NCBI GenBank assembly: GCA_903832075.1
Contig: CAILAF010000609.1
Location: forward strand, 1-6,140
Origin: an uncultured Chitinophagaceae bacterium
Lineage (GTDB): Bacteria; Bacteroidota; Bacteroidia; Chitinophagales; Chitinophagaceae
Length of the DNA: 6,140 bases
Direction: 5' to 3'
In this document: positions 5,977-6,140 of the stretch, piece by piece
Layout: each line of letters begins with the position of its first letter
Position numbering within the stretch: position 1 is the stretch's first letter
Translations under genes and position numbers: made by a program
Notes under the pieces: model-generated
Database searches by the model: none
Seen by the model: only the letters and a program-made list of their open reading frames with translations
What the model was told of the DNA's origin: nothing

Positions 5977-6140
5977 ATGAAAAAAATATTATTTATCGCG
6001 TTCCTGTTTTGTACTGCAAATCTTTTTGCGCAAAACACATTTCAATTTACATCAGTCAAACATAATTTTGGAAAAATTAAACAGGGAACACCGGTTAGTT
6101 TTACTTTTTTATTTAAAAACATCAGCAATAAACCATTAAT
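5977..6140 (+). CDS. Second secreted DUF1573 protein, N-terminal part (runs off the right edge)
   Basis: An ATG at 5977 opens a frame of 54 complete codons that continues past the window. Residues 1-18 (MKKILFIAFLFCTANLFA) form a Sec signal peptide followed by QNTF. A DUF1573 start follows: HNFGKIKQGTPVSF and FKNISNKPL. Over a 28-residue alignment from the residues before the FGKI motif to the leucine after KNISN, 14 positions are identical to the preceding gene's product, so this is a paralogue in tandem. A Cys at position 12 lies within the hydrophobic core of the signal and is not a lipobox. The gap to the upstream stop codon is 19 bases, which implies an operon. The diagnostic CGC motif would lie beyond the window. 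Confidence 0.85.
   Translation, partial: MKKILFIAFLFCTANLFAQNTFQFTSVKHNFGKIKQGTPVSFTFLFKNISNKPL

Overview
The window is AT-rich and looks like a chromosomal segment from a member of the Bacteroidota, most likely close to the Chitinophagaceae/Sphingobacteriales. This rests on the fused 2-oxoacid dehydrogenase E1 typical of that phylum, the DUF1573 secreted proteins, the NarL-type kinase/regulator pair with a sensor-less kinase, and the lack of clear Shine-Dalgarno sequences before most starts. The family-level placement is inference.

Layout. At the left edge, the first 40 codons of a minus-strand gene run out of the window (1-122). A 208-base divergent intergenic region (123-330) follows, rich in repeats and dyads. 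Four plus-strand genes then form an apparent operon (331-2917): a small soluble protein with a Cys/Gly tail, a membrane protein with about seven spans, a 263-residue HisKA_3 histidine kinase with one membrane span and no sensor domain, and a NarL/LuxR response regulator. The last three are tightly packed, with a 43-base overlap and then a 2-base gap. Converging on them with only 14 bases between stop codons is a long minus-strand gene for a fused E1 alpha/beta subunit of a 2-oxoacid dehydrogenase (2932-5322). Divergent from it is a tandem pair of secreted DUF1573 proteins (5490-5957, and 5977 to the window end, incomplete).

How the genes may work together. The kinase has no recognisable input domain, so the multi-spanning membrane protein co-encoded with it, and possibly the small protein ahead of both, are the natural candidates for sensing and signalling. 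The regulator may act on the repeat-bearing region in front of its own operon, which has two direct copies of a 19-base element 51 bases apart and a 9-bp inverted repeat. This four-gene module is the most interesting part of the window. The E1 gene is ordinary central metabolism, probably oxidative decarboxylation of branched-chain 2-oxoacids. The DUF1573 pair is an exported-protein locus of unknown role. No RNA genes, mobile elements, CRISPR arrays or convincing rho-independent terminators were seen.
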